This document shows positions 33,835 through 44,739 of a DNA stretch of 64,000 nt, in pieces. Made by a program: the position numbers and the translations under genes. Numbering within the stretch: the first letter of the stretch is position 1; each line of letters begins with the position of its first letter. The stretch comes from Dugong dugon (lineage: Eukaryota > Chordata > Mammalia > Sirenia > Dugongidae), in contig CM057462.1 of NCBI GenBank assembly GCA_030035585.1, positions 95,005,234 to 95,069,233 on the forward strand. Direction: 5' to 3'. The notes below the pieces were generated by a model. That model did no database searches. It was not told where the DNA came from and saw nothing but the letters and a program-made list of their open reading frames with translations.

Positions 33835-35621
33835 TTTTTTTAATGGAATTTCTACTATGTGCCAGGCATAGTTCTAGGTATTGGGGATATTCCAGTTAAT
33901 AAAGTCCTTAACATCATAAACAGAAAAAAAAACACACACAGATAATACAATGAATTATAATTCACAGTCAGGCAGTGATAAATGATAAAAAGTAAAACGA
34001 AATGAGCAGTAGAAGGTGGACAAGGAAGAACTTTCTGAGGAAGTGACATTTGATTGTAGACCTAAAGGAAGCAAAGGAGTGCTATATGGGGGAAGAGAAT
34101 TTTAGGCAAAGGGAACTGAAAGCACAAAGACTCTGAAACAGATAGCATGCTTGGTAAGTTGGAGGAAAAGCAAGGATGCCAGTGTGGATGAAAGGCATGA
34201 TTGAACGCATAGGAGATGAGGTCAAGGAGATAACCAGGGTCAGACCATGTGGAGCCTTGAGGGCCATGGCAAGGACTTTGCATTTATTTGTGGCGTATTG
34301 GGAAGCCTTTGGATATGCTGAGCTGGGGAGTGACATGATCATATTTACATTTTCTAAGGAATAGTCTGGACACTATGTGGGGCATAGACTGGCAGGTTAT
34401 GAGAGTAGGAGATAAATAGCCAATGTGGTTATTGCAACAATCCAGGTGAACATCGAGGTGTTACTGGTGAAGGTGGTGAGAGGTGGTCAGATTATGGATA
34501 TAGTTTGAAGGTAGAACAAAAAGGATTTTTTTGTGGATGGAATGCAGGGTATGAGAGAAAGAGTGACATCAAGGTTGGCTTGAAAGATTTTGGACTGAGA
34601 AATTGGAGAACGTTGTAGGGGGAGCAAGTTTAATGATAGAGGAAATTTAAAAAAAAATCTGTTTGGGATATGCTGTGTTCTCTACACCGATAAAATATCT
34701 AAATGGAGATGTGGAGTAGGAAGTTCATAAGAAAAGCATTGGCAAATGGAAGATCACTAGTATATGAAAAGATTGTTTCTAATGTAGTGTTGTGACAGAA
34801 AGCCTATTTCGAATGTGTTCAAGAAAGAAAGATAGGTAAGAAAGTTGAGAGAGTGATTACAAACTACTCTTTTGAGGACTTTTTGCTGTAAAGGACAACT
34901 GAAAAATATGGCAGTAGCTGAAGGAGTGGTACAAATGGTTTGTTCTGGGCTACTAACCAAAAGGTTGGTGCTTCTGACCCACACAGTGGCACCAATAATC
35001 TGCTTCTATAAAGAGTACAGCCAAGAAAACTCTATGGAGCTCAGTTCTACTCTGTAACATATGGGGTCACTATGAGTTGGAATCAGCTCAACAGCAATAT
35101 TTTTGGTTTGGAGGAGCGTGTGGATCAAGGGAGGGTTTTATTTATTTGTTTGTTTAAAGAGGTAAACTATCAGAACGGTTTGATATACCGGTGAGAACTA
35201 TCTAGTAGCCAGAGAAAAATTGATGATACAAGAGAAAGAATGGAGAATTGAAGAAGCAGTATCATGATGAAGTAGAGCAGAATGGGATGCATTGCATAGG
35301 TGAAGGGGTTGGCTTTACATGGAAATTGTGGCAGTTCATTCATAATAAGAATAAAACAGAATACATGGGTACTGAAGTGGGAATTTGGTTGCTTTCATCA
35401 GTGAAATAAGCAAGTCATTGAGGAGGGTGTATTAGAGATTGAAAGGGTAAGGAACAGTTATGCAATAGAAGTCAAGGAGAGTGGGGAAAGAATTTCTCAG
35501 GGAAATTTAATGGAATTTCTGAGCAGTGCTGAGGAACTCTTAAGATTAAGGGTCCAGTCAACATGATTTTATATTTTGATCCAACCATGCTTAAGTGTTC
35601 ATGTGCAATTTACTAAGATGG
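33835..35621 (-). repeat. Long L2 LINE, antisense, split by AfroSINE
   Basis: The most complete L2 here. Antisense order is 'tactatgtgccaggcatagt', 'gaggaagtgacatttgattg', 'agggaactgaaagcacaaag', 'gaccatgtggagccttgagg', 'tattgcaacaatccaggtga', 'ttttgctgtaaaggacaact', then 'cgtgtggatcaagggagggt' after the SINE and on to 'aagggtccagtcaacatg'. Read on the minus strand this includes the L2 reverse-transcriptase C-terminal region (LDYCN-type motif near 34430-34450), heavily mutated. Confidence 0.82.
34925..35109 (+). mobile_element. AfroSINE inside L2
   Basis: Reads 'gtggtacaaatggtttgttc', 'gctactaaccaaaaggttgg', 'ctatggagctcagttctact' and 'atgagttggaatcagctcaa'. It interrupts the L2 between 'gcagtagctgaaggag' and 'gaggagcgtgtgg', so it postdates the L2. 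Confidence 0.9.
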
Positions 35622-36143
35622 TGTTATAGATTGAATTGTGTCCCCCCAAAATGTGTATCAACTTGAGTAGGCCGTAATCCCCAGTATTATGTAGTTGTCC
35701 ACCATTTTATGATCTGATGTGATTACCCTATGTGTTGTAAATCCTACCTCTATGATGTTAATGAGGCCGGATTAGAGGCAATTATGATAATGATGCAGGA
35801 CACCATCTACAGGATTAGGTTGTATCTTGAGGCAACCTCTTTTGAGATATATAAGAGAGAAGGGAGCAGAGAGGAGAGGGACTTCATACTACCAAGAAAG
35901 AAGAGCCAAGAGCAGAGTGCATCCTTTGGACCTGGGGTCCCTGTGCTGAGAAGGTCCCAGACTAGGGGAAGATTGATGACAAGGGCCTTCCCCCAGAGCT
36001 GACAGAGAGAGAAAGCCTTCCCCTAGAGTTGGTGTCCTGAATTTAGACTTGTAGCCTTCTAGACTGTGAGAGAATAAATTTCTGTTTGTTAAAGCCATCC
36101 ACTTGTGGTATTTCTGTTATAGCAACACTGGGTAACTAAGACA
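35622..36143 (+). mobile_element. LTR, 522 bp (MaLR/ERVL-like)
   Basis: Begins TGTTATAGATTGAATTGTG and ends GGTAACTAAGACA. Five-base flanks gatgg (35617-35621) and gttgg (36144-36148) are probable duplications with one mismatch. A polyadenylation signal (gaataaatttc) lies about 70 bp from the 3' end. It shares both ends with the LTRs at 7003-7417 and 56250-56661, and the middle with the LTR at 48838-49843. The 90-codon frame inside has no viral domain. It is a solo LTR; no internal region flanks it. Confidence 0.85.
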
Positions 36144-36149
36144 GTTGGG

Positions 36150-36800
36150 GAACATTTTGAGAGGAACAGATAATGATACTTTATTTTGACCATACAGTAA
36201 GTGGCGGGGTTGTGGGGGTAGGGTGGAGATTTAGGTAGACAACTGGATTTAATCAATAGATATTTGACAGATGAGTGCCACAGAGGGAACAAGGGTCAGG
36301 GCAATGGGAGTGCTTACTGGGTAAAGCAGTGGTCATATTAAAAATATTTAGCAGCTGGAGTGGCCTAGGTACTCACCAATCAGAGATGACTAACTTTCAA
36401 TCAGAATGAAAGCAAACTCTTATGTCGTACGTATAAACTACAGTCCTGGGGCAAGGGAGACAAGGGAGATCATGAAGTGGGTGATGGGCACTGAGAAAGC
36501 CTCAGGTCAATGTGGTAATGTCCCAGTGATTTAAAAAACTGTGGAACAGATGTCCTAAGGGAGTAGACTGGCAAAAGAGGCAGTGATGATTGAACTGGGA
36601 TGTCTGAATGCAGTCATTGGTAATAACAAATAAGATGTAGATTTTGACTACAGAGGAAGTGGCAGAGACAGGTAGAGAACAAGATCACTGATGGTCAAGT
36701 AATTGAAAGACCAGAGTTTGAGACCACAGTCTACGTAGAATTGGAAGCTACCTAGAATGATAACAAGAGAAGTGATGGTGGAATTGTAAGCCCATTTAAG
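36150..36800 (-). repeat. Probable further L2 sequence, antisense
   Basis: Purine-rich text in the style of antisense L2 ORF (ggcaaaagaggcagtgatga, aagtggcagagacaggtag, gataacaagagaagtgatgg). It likely continues the L2 interrupted at 35621, but the match is loose. Confidence 0.4.
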
Positions 36801-36880
36801 TGACATGACTTGCCAAGTGTACACATAAAGGTAGTGGTAGATCTGGGGCTACAGTTTAGTTTGATTTCCTGTTCACTCTC
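36801..36880 (-). repeat. MIR fragment, antisense
   Basis: 'gacatgacttgccaagtgta' followed by 'ggtagtggtagatctggggc' is antisense MIR. Confidence 0.5.
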
Positions 36881-36889
36881 ATGCATGCA

Positions 36890-37895
36890 GAGCCTCCAAG
36901 AAAAAGCAACAACAACAGACCAAACAGAAAAGAAAAACCTTAAAACCATACCATTATTTTTTTATACAGATGGACTACTTTAATATAAACATATGTACTT
37001 GGGCAAAAACTTGTATTTTTCTAAATCTTCAAGCAGTAAAAATTTAATTTAATGATGCTGCCAATATTCTAAAACTCTAACCACCCCAGACAAAAACTAT
37101 GGATAAATGTTGCAGGATCTGTATTTTAAAGGTGTTTTCAGGTTTATTGAATGTTTATCCGTGCAATTATTTAAGAAGACTTCTCTCTTCTTCACTTGTC
37201 GAAGAAGAGAGGAGGGAAAAAAAAAAAGCCACTTTTTGCTCTGCAAAATGAGGACTGTCTCACCCAATTATATTCTCATTTTAAAGCTTGATATCCTGCA
37301 GTCTTCTGCAAGCTTTACATGTTACCTCTAGAGGCATATAGAGGTGTGTAATAGAGCATTACTCTTTCATTACCAACATGAAAGGAAAAAGAAGAAAAAT
37401 CTTGGAAGAAAAGACAGTAAAATTCACAGGATCCTTATAATGGCTTAAATGTTCTTTCCTTTTTTCTTCCTTGAATTGGGTCTAAAGTATTGAAAGAAAG
37501 TAGATTCTTTTTTAAAAAGCCATTTATATAAGTAACCATATGATTTTTAACATCAATAAGCACTTGAGATTTTATGGAAACTTACCAATTAATGACTTTT
37601 CAATCTAATAAAGTGAGTTAACAGTCCTTGTGTAACAGAAGAGACTTTCAGAGATCTGTCACCTAATGAGTCCCTGCATCTTAAACCATTTAAATTTAAC
37701 TCTGTTCTTTTAATTTGGACAAGTGTCTTAAAAGCAATTTCTTTTCAGCACTAGGATTTGGGCTTCTGAACTATAAAACACTTGTTTGGCTTACAAACTT
37801 TAAAACTTATTTTAGAATTATTTAGGGTAGACACATCAACTGGCTCAATTTCAGATGAAGAAGATGGTTCTATGCTGGTTGCACAATATTTTGTA
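36890..37895. other. One kilobase without recognised repeat or gene
   Basis: AT-rich DNA with a purine run at 37201-37228. A 74-codon plus-strand frame at 37107-37331 has no domain. Confidence 0.45.
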
Positions 37896-37899
37896 AATT

Positions 37900-37955
37900 A
37901 TAGAATCATAAAATTTTAGACTTTAAAGTGATCTCCAAAGTTATCTGGAAGCAAA
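37900..37955 (-). repeat. CR1/L3-type 3' end, antisense
   Basis: 'tagaatcataaaattttag' followed by 'gatctccaaagttatctgg' is the common antisense CR1/L3 terminus. Confidence 0.45.
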
Positions 37956-37956
37956 A

Positions 37957-38405
37957 TGATAACAGCTTACATTTATAGACCAAAACTGGTTGCTGTCAAG
38001 TCGACTCTGACTCATGTTGACCTCGTGTGTGTCAGAGAAGTGTATTCCATAGGGTTTTCAGTAGCTGATTTGTCAGAAGTAGATCACCAGGCCTTTCTCC
38101 CGAGGTGTCCCTGGATGGACTCGAACCTCCAATCTTTCATTTAGCAGCCGAACATGTGAACTATTGTTTACACTACCCAGGGACTCCAACATTTACAGAG
38201 CCAGATGCAATTCTAAATGTTTAAAACACACGAATACATTTTGTCCTCACGACCTTTGTAGAAGTTGTTATCACTCACATTTTAAGATGAGGAATTTGAG
38301 GAATGCAGGGGTTGGTTAAATAATGTCTCCAAGTTCATACAGCTAATAAGTAGTGAACCTAGGCAGTCTGACTCCAAAGCGTTTGCATTAACCATTACAT
38401 ACCAG
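37957..38405 (-). repeat. MIR SINE, antisense, split by AfroSINE
   Basis: Left stub 'tgataacagcttacattta' joins to 'cagagccagatgcaattcta', 'gtcctcacgacctttgtaga', 'acattttaagatgaggaatt' and 'gtgaacctaggcagtctgac' once the SINE at 37979-38188 is removed. Confidence 0.8.
37979..38188 (-). mobile_element. AfroSINE, antisense, inside MIR
   Basis: Reads 'ggttgctgtcaagtcgactc', 'ccatagggttttcagtagct', 'gatcaccaggcctttctccc' and 'cactacccagggactcc'. Flanks acatttatag (37969-37978) and acatttacag (38189-38198) are 10-bp duplications with one mismatch. Confidence 0.93.
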
Positions 38406-38409
38406 AGGT

Positions 38410-38940
38410 GATGAAGAAACCAAGACTGAGTTGTTAAGTAATTTCCCGAGATTATACTCTTAGGAAGCGAAGGCAGGACTTCAGCCTTGTCTTGTCTGAT
38501 CCTGGGATTGAGCTTTTAATCACTGTCTGTCACATAGTATCATCAGTAGTTGGAGAACTTCTAGCCCTATCTCTATTTTGGGAGGTAACACTGCCTAGTA
38601 GAATGTAAAGGGCTGTTTGAACTAGAAAAAAACCTTTGTTTAAATTCTATTCTGCACTTGCTAGCTTGCAGTATAGGTCAAGTTACTTAACTTCTGTGAG
38701 TCTTAGTTTACTTCTGCATAAAATTTGAATAACTGTACTTGCCAAGTTACTTTGTAGAGAGAAAATAATGATTTAAAGTGCCTAACATAGTACCAAGTAC
38801 ATACAAGACAATTGATTAATGCAACCATTATTATTATTCTGGAGAGGAAACTAAGGTCAGGGGAATTATATCGCATAGCTAGTAATGGAATATTCAAAAT
38901 ACAAATTCAGGTTTCCTCATTACTGTGTTCTTTGCTATGA
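38410..38940. repeat. Three further MIR copies, alternating orientation
   Basis: 38410-38535 is antisense (gaaaccaagactgagttgtt, aggcaggacttcagccttgt). 38590-38835 is sense (aagttacttaacttctgtga, cctaacatagtaccaagtac). 38838-38940 is antisense again (gagaggaaactaaggtcagg). With 37957-38405 this makes four MIRs in under 1 kb. Confidence 0.65.
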
Positions 38941-39051
38941 ACTACACAAAGTACTGAGTAGTGACAATATTCATAGGAAAAAAAAAATTTCTCTGTATGT
39001 CTGTTGGTATTCCAGCTCAGAATTTGTGATATTACTTCCTATAACTAATTT

Positions 39052-39206
39052 GGAAACCCTGGTGGCAGAATAGTTAAGAGCTACAGCTGCTAACCAAAAG
39101 GTCAGCAGTTCAAATCCACCAGGAGCTCCTTGGAAACTCAATGGGGCAGTTCTACTCTGTCTTATAGGGTCAGAATTGACTCAATGGCAATGGGTTTGGT
39201 TTTGGT
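39052..39206 (+). mobile_element. AfroSINE with perfect duplications
   Basis: Begins 'ggaaaccctggtggcagaat', has box-B-like 'cagttcaaatcc', and ends 'attgactcaatggcaatggg' with 'tttggtttt'. Perfect 12-bp duplications tataactaattt lie at 39040-39051 and 39207-39218. Confidence 0.96.
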
Positions 39207-39454
39207 TATAACTAATTTGCCAAACTTCAAGTCTGAATCATGCTACTTCTGTATTATATATAATGTCATGGATTGCTGTATGATATAATATATATCACTC
39301 TTGCTTTCTGAATTAGATTATAAAATTCTCACACAGAGATCTGTTTTTTTTTTTCTCATTTTTGTGTTTCTTTTGTATCTTTGAGTTTTGTCTTCAAATA
39401 CGAGAGGAAAGGTCTTTTATGTGAGTAAATCTACAAAACAACTACTTTAACTTT

Positions 39455-39715
39455 TTTTTAAATTAGCTTTGTTAAGTTATACTTTACATACAGTACACTG
39501 TATTAACTTTATGCTTACAATTTGATAAGTTTTGACAAATATATTATTGTTAGTTGCCCTCAAGTTGGCTCCAGCTCATAGCGACCTTATATATAACAGG
39601 AAGAAATTTTGCCCAGTTCTATGCCATCTTCATGATGGTTGGCATGTATTGTTGTTGACAATATACACAGTTGTGTAATCACCACCACAATCATGATATA
39701 GAAACTGTCTAAATG
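39455..39715 (-). repeat. L1M 3' end, antisense, with RTE insert
   Basis: 'gttaagttatactttacata', 'acaatttgataagttttgac' and, after the RTE fragment, 'gtgtaatcaccaccacaatc' match an old L1M 3' UTR in reverse. Ancient. Confidence 0.6.
39548..39655 (-). mobile_element. RTE 3' end, antisense, inside L1M
   Basis: 'ttgttagttgccctcaagtt', 'gctccagctcatagcgacct', 'gcccagttctatgccatctt' and 'catgatggttggcatg'. A 108-bp, extremely truncated RTE insertion. Confidence 0.85.
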
Positions 39716-39852
39716 TACTGTCCCAAATGGTAACCACTAGCCATATCTGGCTTGAAGTGCAGCTAGTCCTAACTGAGCTGTGATATAAATATAAAATACA
39801 CACCGAATTTCAGTGGTTTGGTATGAAAAAATTAAAATATCTCAATAATAAT
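39716..39852. repeat. MER20-like hAT remnant
   Basis: 'ggtaaccactagccatatct', 'ggcttgaagtgcagctagt' and 'tttcagtggtttggtatgaa' resemble the 'not-transcribed-looking' MER20-type DNA transposons. Low certainty. Confidence 0.35.
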
Positions 39853-41953
39853 TTTATTAAAACTATAAAGTTCCTGGAAAGTAACATAGGGTCAAAACTA
39901 GGGGACCTAACTTTCAGCATAAATAGCCTATCAAACAAAACCAAAAATCCACGAACGACAAAAGATAAATTAGATGACTGGGGCCTCCTGAAAATGAAAT
40001 ACTCAACGCTCATCAAAAGACTTTACCAAGCGAGTAAAAAGAGAACCTACAGACTGGGAAAAAATCTTTGGCAATGACATGTCTGATAAAGGTCTAATCT
40101 CTAAAATATATAGAAAATTTCAACAACTCAACAACAAAAAGACAATCAAATCAAACAATCTGGTCAAAAAATGGGCAAAGGATATGAACAGACACTTCAC
40201 CAAAGAGTAAATTCAGGCAGCCAACGAATACATGAAAAGATGCTCACGATCATTAGCCATTACCCGCTGCCATCGAGTCTATTGTGACTCAAAGCAACCC
40301 TATAGGATGGAGTAGAACTGCTTCATAGAGTTTCCAAGGGGCGCCTGATGGATTTGAACTGCTGACCTTTTGGTTAGCAGCTGAACTCTTAACCACTACA
40401 CCAGCAGGGTTTTGGAGATACAAATCAAAACTACAAAGAGACACCATCTCACCTCCGCAAAAATGGCAATGATCAAAAAACAAAACAAACAAAAAAAAAA
40501 AACAGAAAACAACAAATGCTGACAAGGTTGTGGGGGGATTGGATCTCTTATACATTGCTGGTGGAATTGTAAAATGATACAAACACTATGGAAAATAGTG
40601 TGACGCTTCCTCAAAAAGAAAGAGAAATACCTTATGATCCAGCAATCCCACTCTTAGGTATATATCCTAGAGATATAAGAGCAGTGATATAGGAGCCGTC
40701 ACACAAATAGCCATATGCATACTCATGTTCATTGCAGCTCTATTCACAATAGCAAAAAGATGGAAACAACCTAAATACCCATCAACAGATGAATGGATAA
40801 ACAAATTATGGTACATACACACAATGGAATACTATGCAACAATAAAGAACAATGATGAATCTGCGAAACATCTCACGACATGGATGAATCTGGAGGGCTT
40901 TATGCTGAGTGAAATAAGTCAGTCACAAAAACACAAATGTTGTATGAGACCCCTCAAGAAAAGCTTTACACACAGAGAAAAACATTCTTTGGTGGTTACG
41001 AATGTAGGGAGGTGGGGAGGGGAAATCACTAACTAGATAGTAGACAAGTGTCAACTTTGGTGAAGGGAAGAACAACACATAATACAGGGGAAGTCAGCAC
41101 AGCTGGACCAAAGAAAAGCATAGACATTTCCTAGACACATCCATACACTTTGAGGGACTGAGTAGCTGGGGCTGGGACCTGGGGACCATAGTCTCAGGGG
41201 ACATCTAGGTCAATTGGCATCACATAGTTTATAAAAGAAAATGTTCTACATCCTACCTTGGTAAGTAGCATCTGGGGTCTTAAAAGCTTGCAGGTGGCCA
41301 TCTCAGATACGTCTGTTGGTCCCATCACACCTGGAGTACAGGAGAATGAAGAAAACCAAAGACACAAGGAAAATACTAGCCCAAAGAACTAAAGGACCAT
41401 ATGAATCAGAGACTCCACCAGCCTGTGACCAGAAGAACTAGATGGTGCCCAGCTACCACCAATGACCGCCCTGACAAGGAATACAACAGTCCCAGACAGA
41501 CCAGGAGAGAAACAGAGAACAAAATTCAAATTCACGTAAAAAGACCAGACTTAATGGTCTGATGGAGTCTGGAGGAAACCCCGAAACTATGGCCCCTAGA
41601 CACTTTGCTAACCCAGAACTGAAACCATTCCCGAAGCCCACTTTTCAGACAAAGATTAGATAGGCCTATAAAACAAAAAATTAATACACGTGAGGAACAT
41701 GCTTCTTAGTTCAGTCAAATATATACGACCAAATGGACAGCCTCTGTCCAAAAGCAGGATGAGAAGGCAGGAAGGGACAGAAACTGGATAAATGGACATA
41801 GGGAACCCTGGGTGGAAAAGTGGAGTGTGCTGTCACATTGTGAGGATCACAACCAATGTCACAAAACAATATGTGTATAAATTTTTGAATAAAATTAATT
41901 TGAGCTGTATACTTTCAACTAAAGCACAAATAAATACAATGAAGAAAAAAAAA
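39853..41953 (+). mobile_element. L1, 5'-truncated (ORF2 C-terminus and 3' UTR)
   Basis: Starts in late ORF2 ('actataaagttcctggaaag'). The C-terminal coding region is in broken frames; an open stretch at 40725-41036 encodes [19 protein letters not shown] and [16 protein letters not shown]. It is interrupted by an AfroSINE at 40262-40414. The 3' UTR (about 40960-41940) is collinear with that of the full-length L1 and ends in an A-rich tail at 41939-41954, abutting an RTE copy. Confidence 0.94.
40262..40414 (-). mobile_element. AfroSINE, antisense, inside L1
   Basis: 'cgctgccatcgagtctattg', 'gactcaaagcaaccctatag', 'gttagcagctgaactcttaa' and 'ccactacaccagcagggttt'. It splits the L1 sentence 'cattagccatta' / 'gagatacaaatc'. 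Shorter than the full SINE because of a central deletion. Confidence 0.93.
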
Positions 41954-41954
41954 A

Positions 41955-42722
41955 GATTGGAGGAAGACTAATTAACAACCTTTGAGATGCAGATGATACA
42001 GCCTTGCTTGCAGAAAGCAAAGAGGACTTGAAGCACTTCTTGATGAAGATGAAAAGACCATATAGCCTTCAGTATGGATTACACCTCAACATAAAGAAAA
42101 CAAAAATCCTCACAACTGGATCAATAAACAACATTATGATAAATGGAGAAAAGATTGAAGTTGTCAAGGACTTTATTTTACTTGGATCCAAAATCAACAC
42201 CCATGGAAGCAGCAGTCAAGAAATCAAAGGATGTATTGCATTGGTTAAAGCTGCTGCAAAAGACCTCCTTAAAGTGTTAAAAAGCAAAGATGTTACTTTT
42301 AGGACTAAGGTGTGCCTGACCCAAGCCGTTGTATTTTCGGTCAACTCATATGCATGTGAAAGCTGGACAATGAATAAAGAAGACCAAAGAAGAATTTATA
42401 CATTTGAATTATGGTGTTGGCGAAGAATATTAAATATACCATGGACTGCTAGAAGAACAAACAATTCTGTCTTGGAAGAAGTCCAGCCAGAATGGTCCTT
42501 AGAAGCAAAGATGGCAAACTTCAACTCAGGTATTTTCAGGAGGGACTAGTCCCTGAAGAAGGACATCATGCTTGGTAGAAGGTCAGCAAAAAAGAGGAAG
42601 GCCCTCAACATGATAGATTTACACAGTAGCTACAACAGTGGGCTCAAACATAGCAACAATGATGAGGATTGCATAGGACCAGGCAGCGTTTCTTTATGTT
42701 GTGAACAGGGTAGAATTTTCCA
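41955..42722 (+). pseudogene. RTE LINE reverse-transcriptase C-terminal half
   Basis: A 181-codon open stretch (42004-42549) shows LAESKEDLKHFLMKMK, LQYGLHLNIKKTKILTT, GSSSQEIKGCIALV, SYACESWTMNKEDQRRI and LWCWRRILNIPWTARRT, the conserved tail of the RTE/BovB polyprotein. The YADD-like motif before it reads as 'gatgcagatgatacag' but is out of register with an upstream stop. A segment near 42520 is deleted. The 5' end abuts the poly-A of the preceding L1. Confidence 0.93.
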
Positions 42723-42724
42723 CT

Positions 42725-43430
42725 GATAGCTGATTGTATTGGAACTCACAGAGAATACAGTTCCCAAACCCACTGTGATTTGTGAGGGTATTCTATATGT
42801 AGAGTTTAATTGCACACCTCCAGAGAAAGCATTTGTGCTGAATCAGGATGCCTAAAACCTTTGTTATTACCTATTTTTGACTAAATAAAGCTCTAAGCTT
42901 TTGAGCATTTATCTTTTAATTTTAAAAATTAACTTGTATGGACCACAATAGTTTTATATACTTAGATATTTCTGAGTTTTGTTTATTTGTTTGTTTTAAA
43001 TAAGAAGTTTTCTGCATTTCTTAGTACTCTGCTATGAATCCGGGATTGCATCATCATGGTTTTTTTCTTTTGAATGTTATGAAAATGTGGCGAATCCCAG
43101 ACAGATTAAATTATGTAAATCAGAAATTATCATTGTGTAAGCATATGAGAAATATTGGAGTTAAATTTTGCTGTGAATTTAGCTGGTGAAACAAGAGGTA
43201 GTGTTACATTTAGAGTCTTTGATACTTGGGAAGGTTGCTATTAAGGCCTTTTAATTGTGCATTTTGAACGTATGGGAAAAATCTCTGGGGTTATTCTAAA
43301 ATCCTTACAGATGGCTTCTGGTAAAACTCCTGTGAAGTAGATATCTTTTTCTATATTTTGATATGACTTACATATTTATTTAATATTAGTGAATAAAATA
43401 AAACAAACAATTATTTCTATTAGACAGAAA
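42725..43430. other. No gene or recognised repeat
   Basis: AT-rich DNA between two RTE copies. No frame or repeat is recognised. Confidence 0.45.
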
Positions 43431-43431
43431 A

Positions 43432-43610
43432 ACAGAACGAGGAAAGACCTGCAAGATAATTTAAATCCACCTCCTCAATCTACAAATGAAAAAAACCAAG
43501 CCCCATTTTCCTGAATCAGAACATGATTTTCCTAAGACATGAAATTAAAGACTGCCAGGATGATAAATTTGAAACCTCTTGTCCAGTTTACTAATACACT
43601 TCTTTGGTCT
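43432..43610 (-). repeat. MIR-like or L3-like fragment
   Basis: 'caatctacaaatgaaaaaaa' and 'atgattttcctaagacatga' loosely follow antisense MIR/MIR3. Weak. Confidence 0.3.
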
Positions 43611-43625
43611 CCAAATTCTTTATGT

Positions 43626-44726
43626 GTTTTTGTTGTTGTCAGGTGCCCTCGAGTTGATTCAGACTTATAGCGACCCCAAATACGACAGAATGAAACACTG
43701 CCCGATTCTACACCATCCTCAAGGTCGTTGTTATGCTTGAGCTCATTGTTGCAGCCAGTGTGTCAATCCATCTCCTTGAGAGTTTTCCTTTCTTTTGAAG
43801 ATCCTCTGATTTACCAAGCATGATATCCTTCTCCAGGGACTGATCCCTGCTGATAACATGTCCAAAGTATGTGAAACAAAGTCTTGCCATCCTTGCTTCT
43901 AAGGAGCAGTCTGTCTGTACTTCTTCCAAGACAGATTTGCTCATTCTTCTGGCAGTCCATGGTATATGCAATATTCTTCACCAACATCATAATTCAAAGG
44001 CATCAATTCTTCTTCGGTCTTTCTTATTCATTGTCCAGCTTTCACATGCATGTGAGGCGATTGAAAACACCATGGCTTGGGTCAGGTACACCTTAGTCCT
44101 TTTAAAGTGACATCTTTGCTTTTTAGCACTTTAAAGAGGTCTTTCGCAGCAGATTTGCTCAATGCAAATCTTTTGATTTCTTGACTGCTGCTTCCATGGG
44201 CATTGATTGTAGATCCAAGTAAAATGAAAGCCTTAACAACTTCAATCTTATCTCCACTTATCATGATGTTGCTTATTGGTCCAGTTGTGAGGATTTTTAT
44301 TTTCTTTATGTTGAGGTGTAATCCATACTGAAGGCTGTGGTCTTTGATCTTCACCAGTAAGTGCTTCAAGTCTTCTTCAATTTCAGCAAGCGAGGTTGTG
44401 TCATCTGCATCTTACAGGATGTTAATGAGTCTTCCTCCAATCCTGATGCCCAGTTCTTCTTCATATAGTCCAACTTCTCGGATTATTTGCTCAGCATACA
44501 GATTGAATACATATGGTGAAAGGATACAACCCTGATGCACATCTTTCCTGACTTTAAACCACTTGGTATCCCCTTGTTCTGTTTGAACGACTGCCTCTTT
44601 CTCTATTTACAGCTTCCTCATGAGCACAATTAAGTGTTCTGGAATTTCCATTCTTTGCAATGTTATTCGTAATTTGTTACTATCCACGCAGTCAAATGCC
44701 TTTGCATAGTCGATAAAATACAGGTT
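43626..44726 (-). pseudogene. RTE LINE, antisense, 1.1 kb, inactive
   Basis: Minus-strand frames encode IPWTARRMSKSVLEEVQTDC (43708-43971) and LLVKIKDHSLQYGLHLNIKK with GSTINAHGSSSQEIK (44082-44369). The 3' terminus at the left reads 'gttgttgtcaggtgccctcg'. Flanking 13-mers aaattctttatgt (43613-43625) and aaattccttatgt (44727-44739) are duplications with one mismatch. A frameshift lies between the two frames and a second near the YADD site. Confidence 0.95.
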
Positions 44727-44739
44727 AAATTCCTTATGT

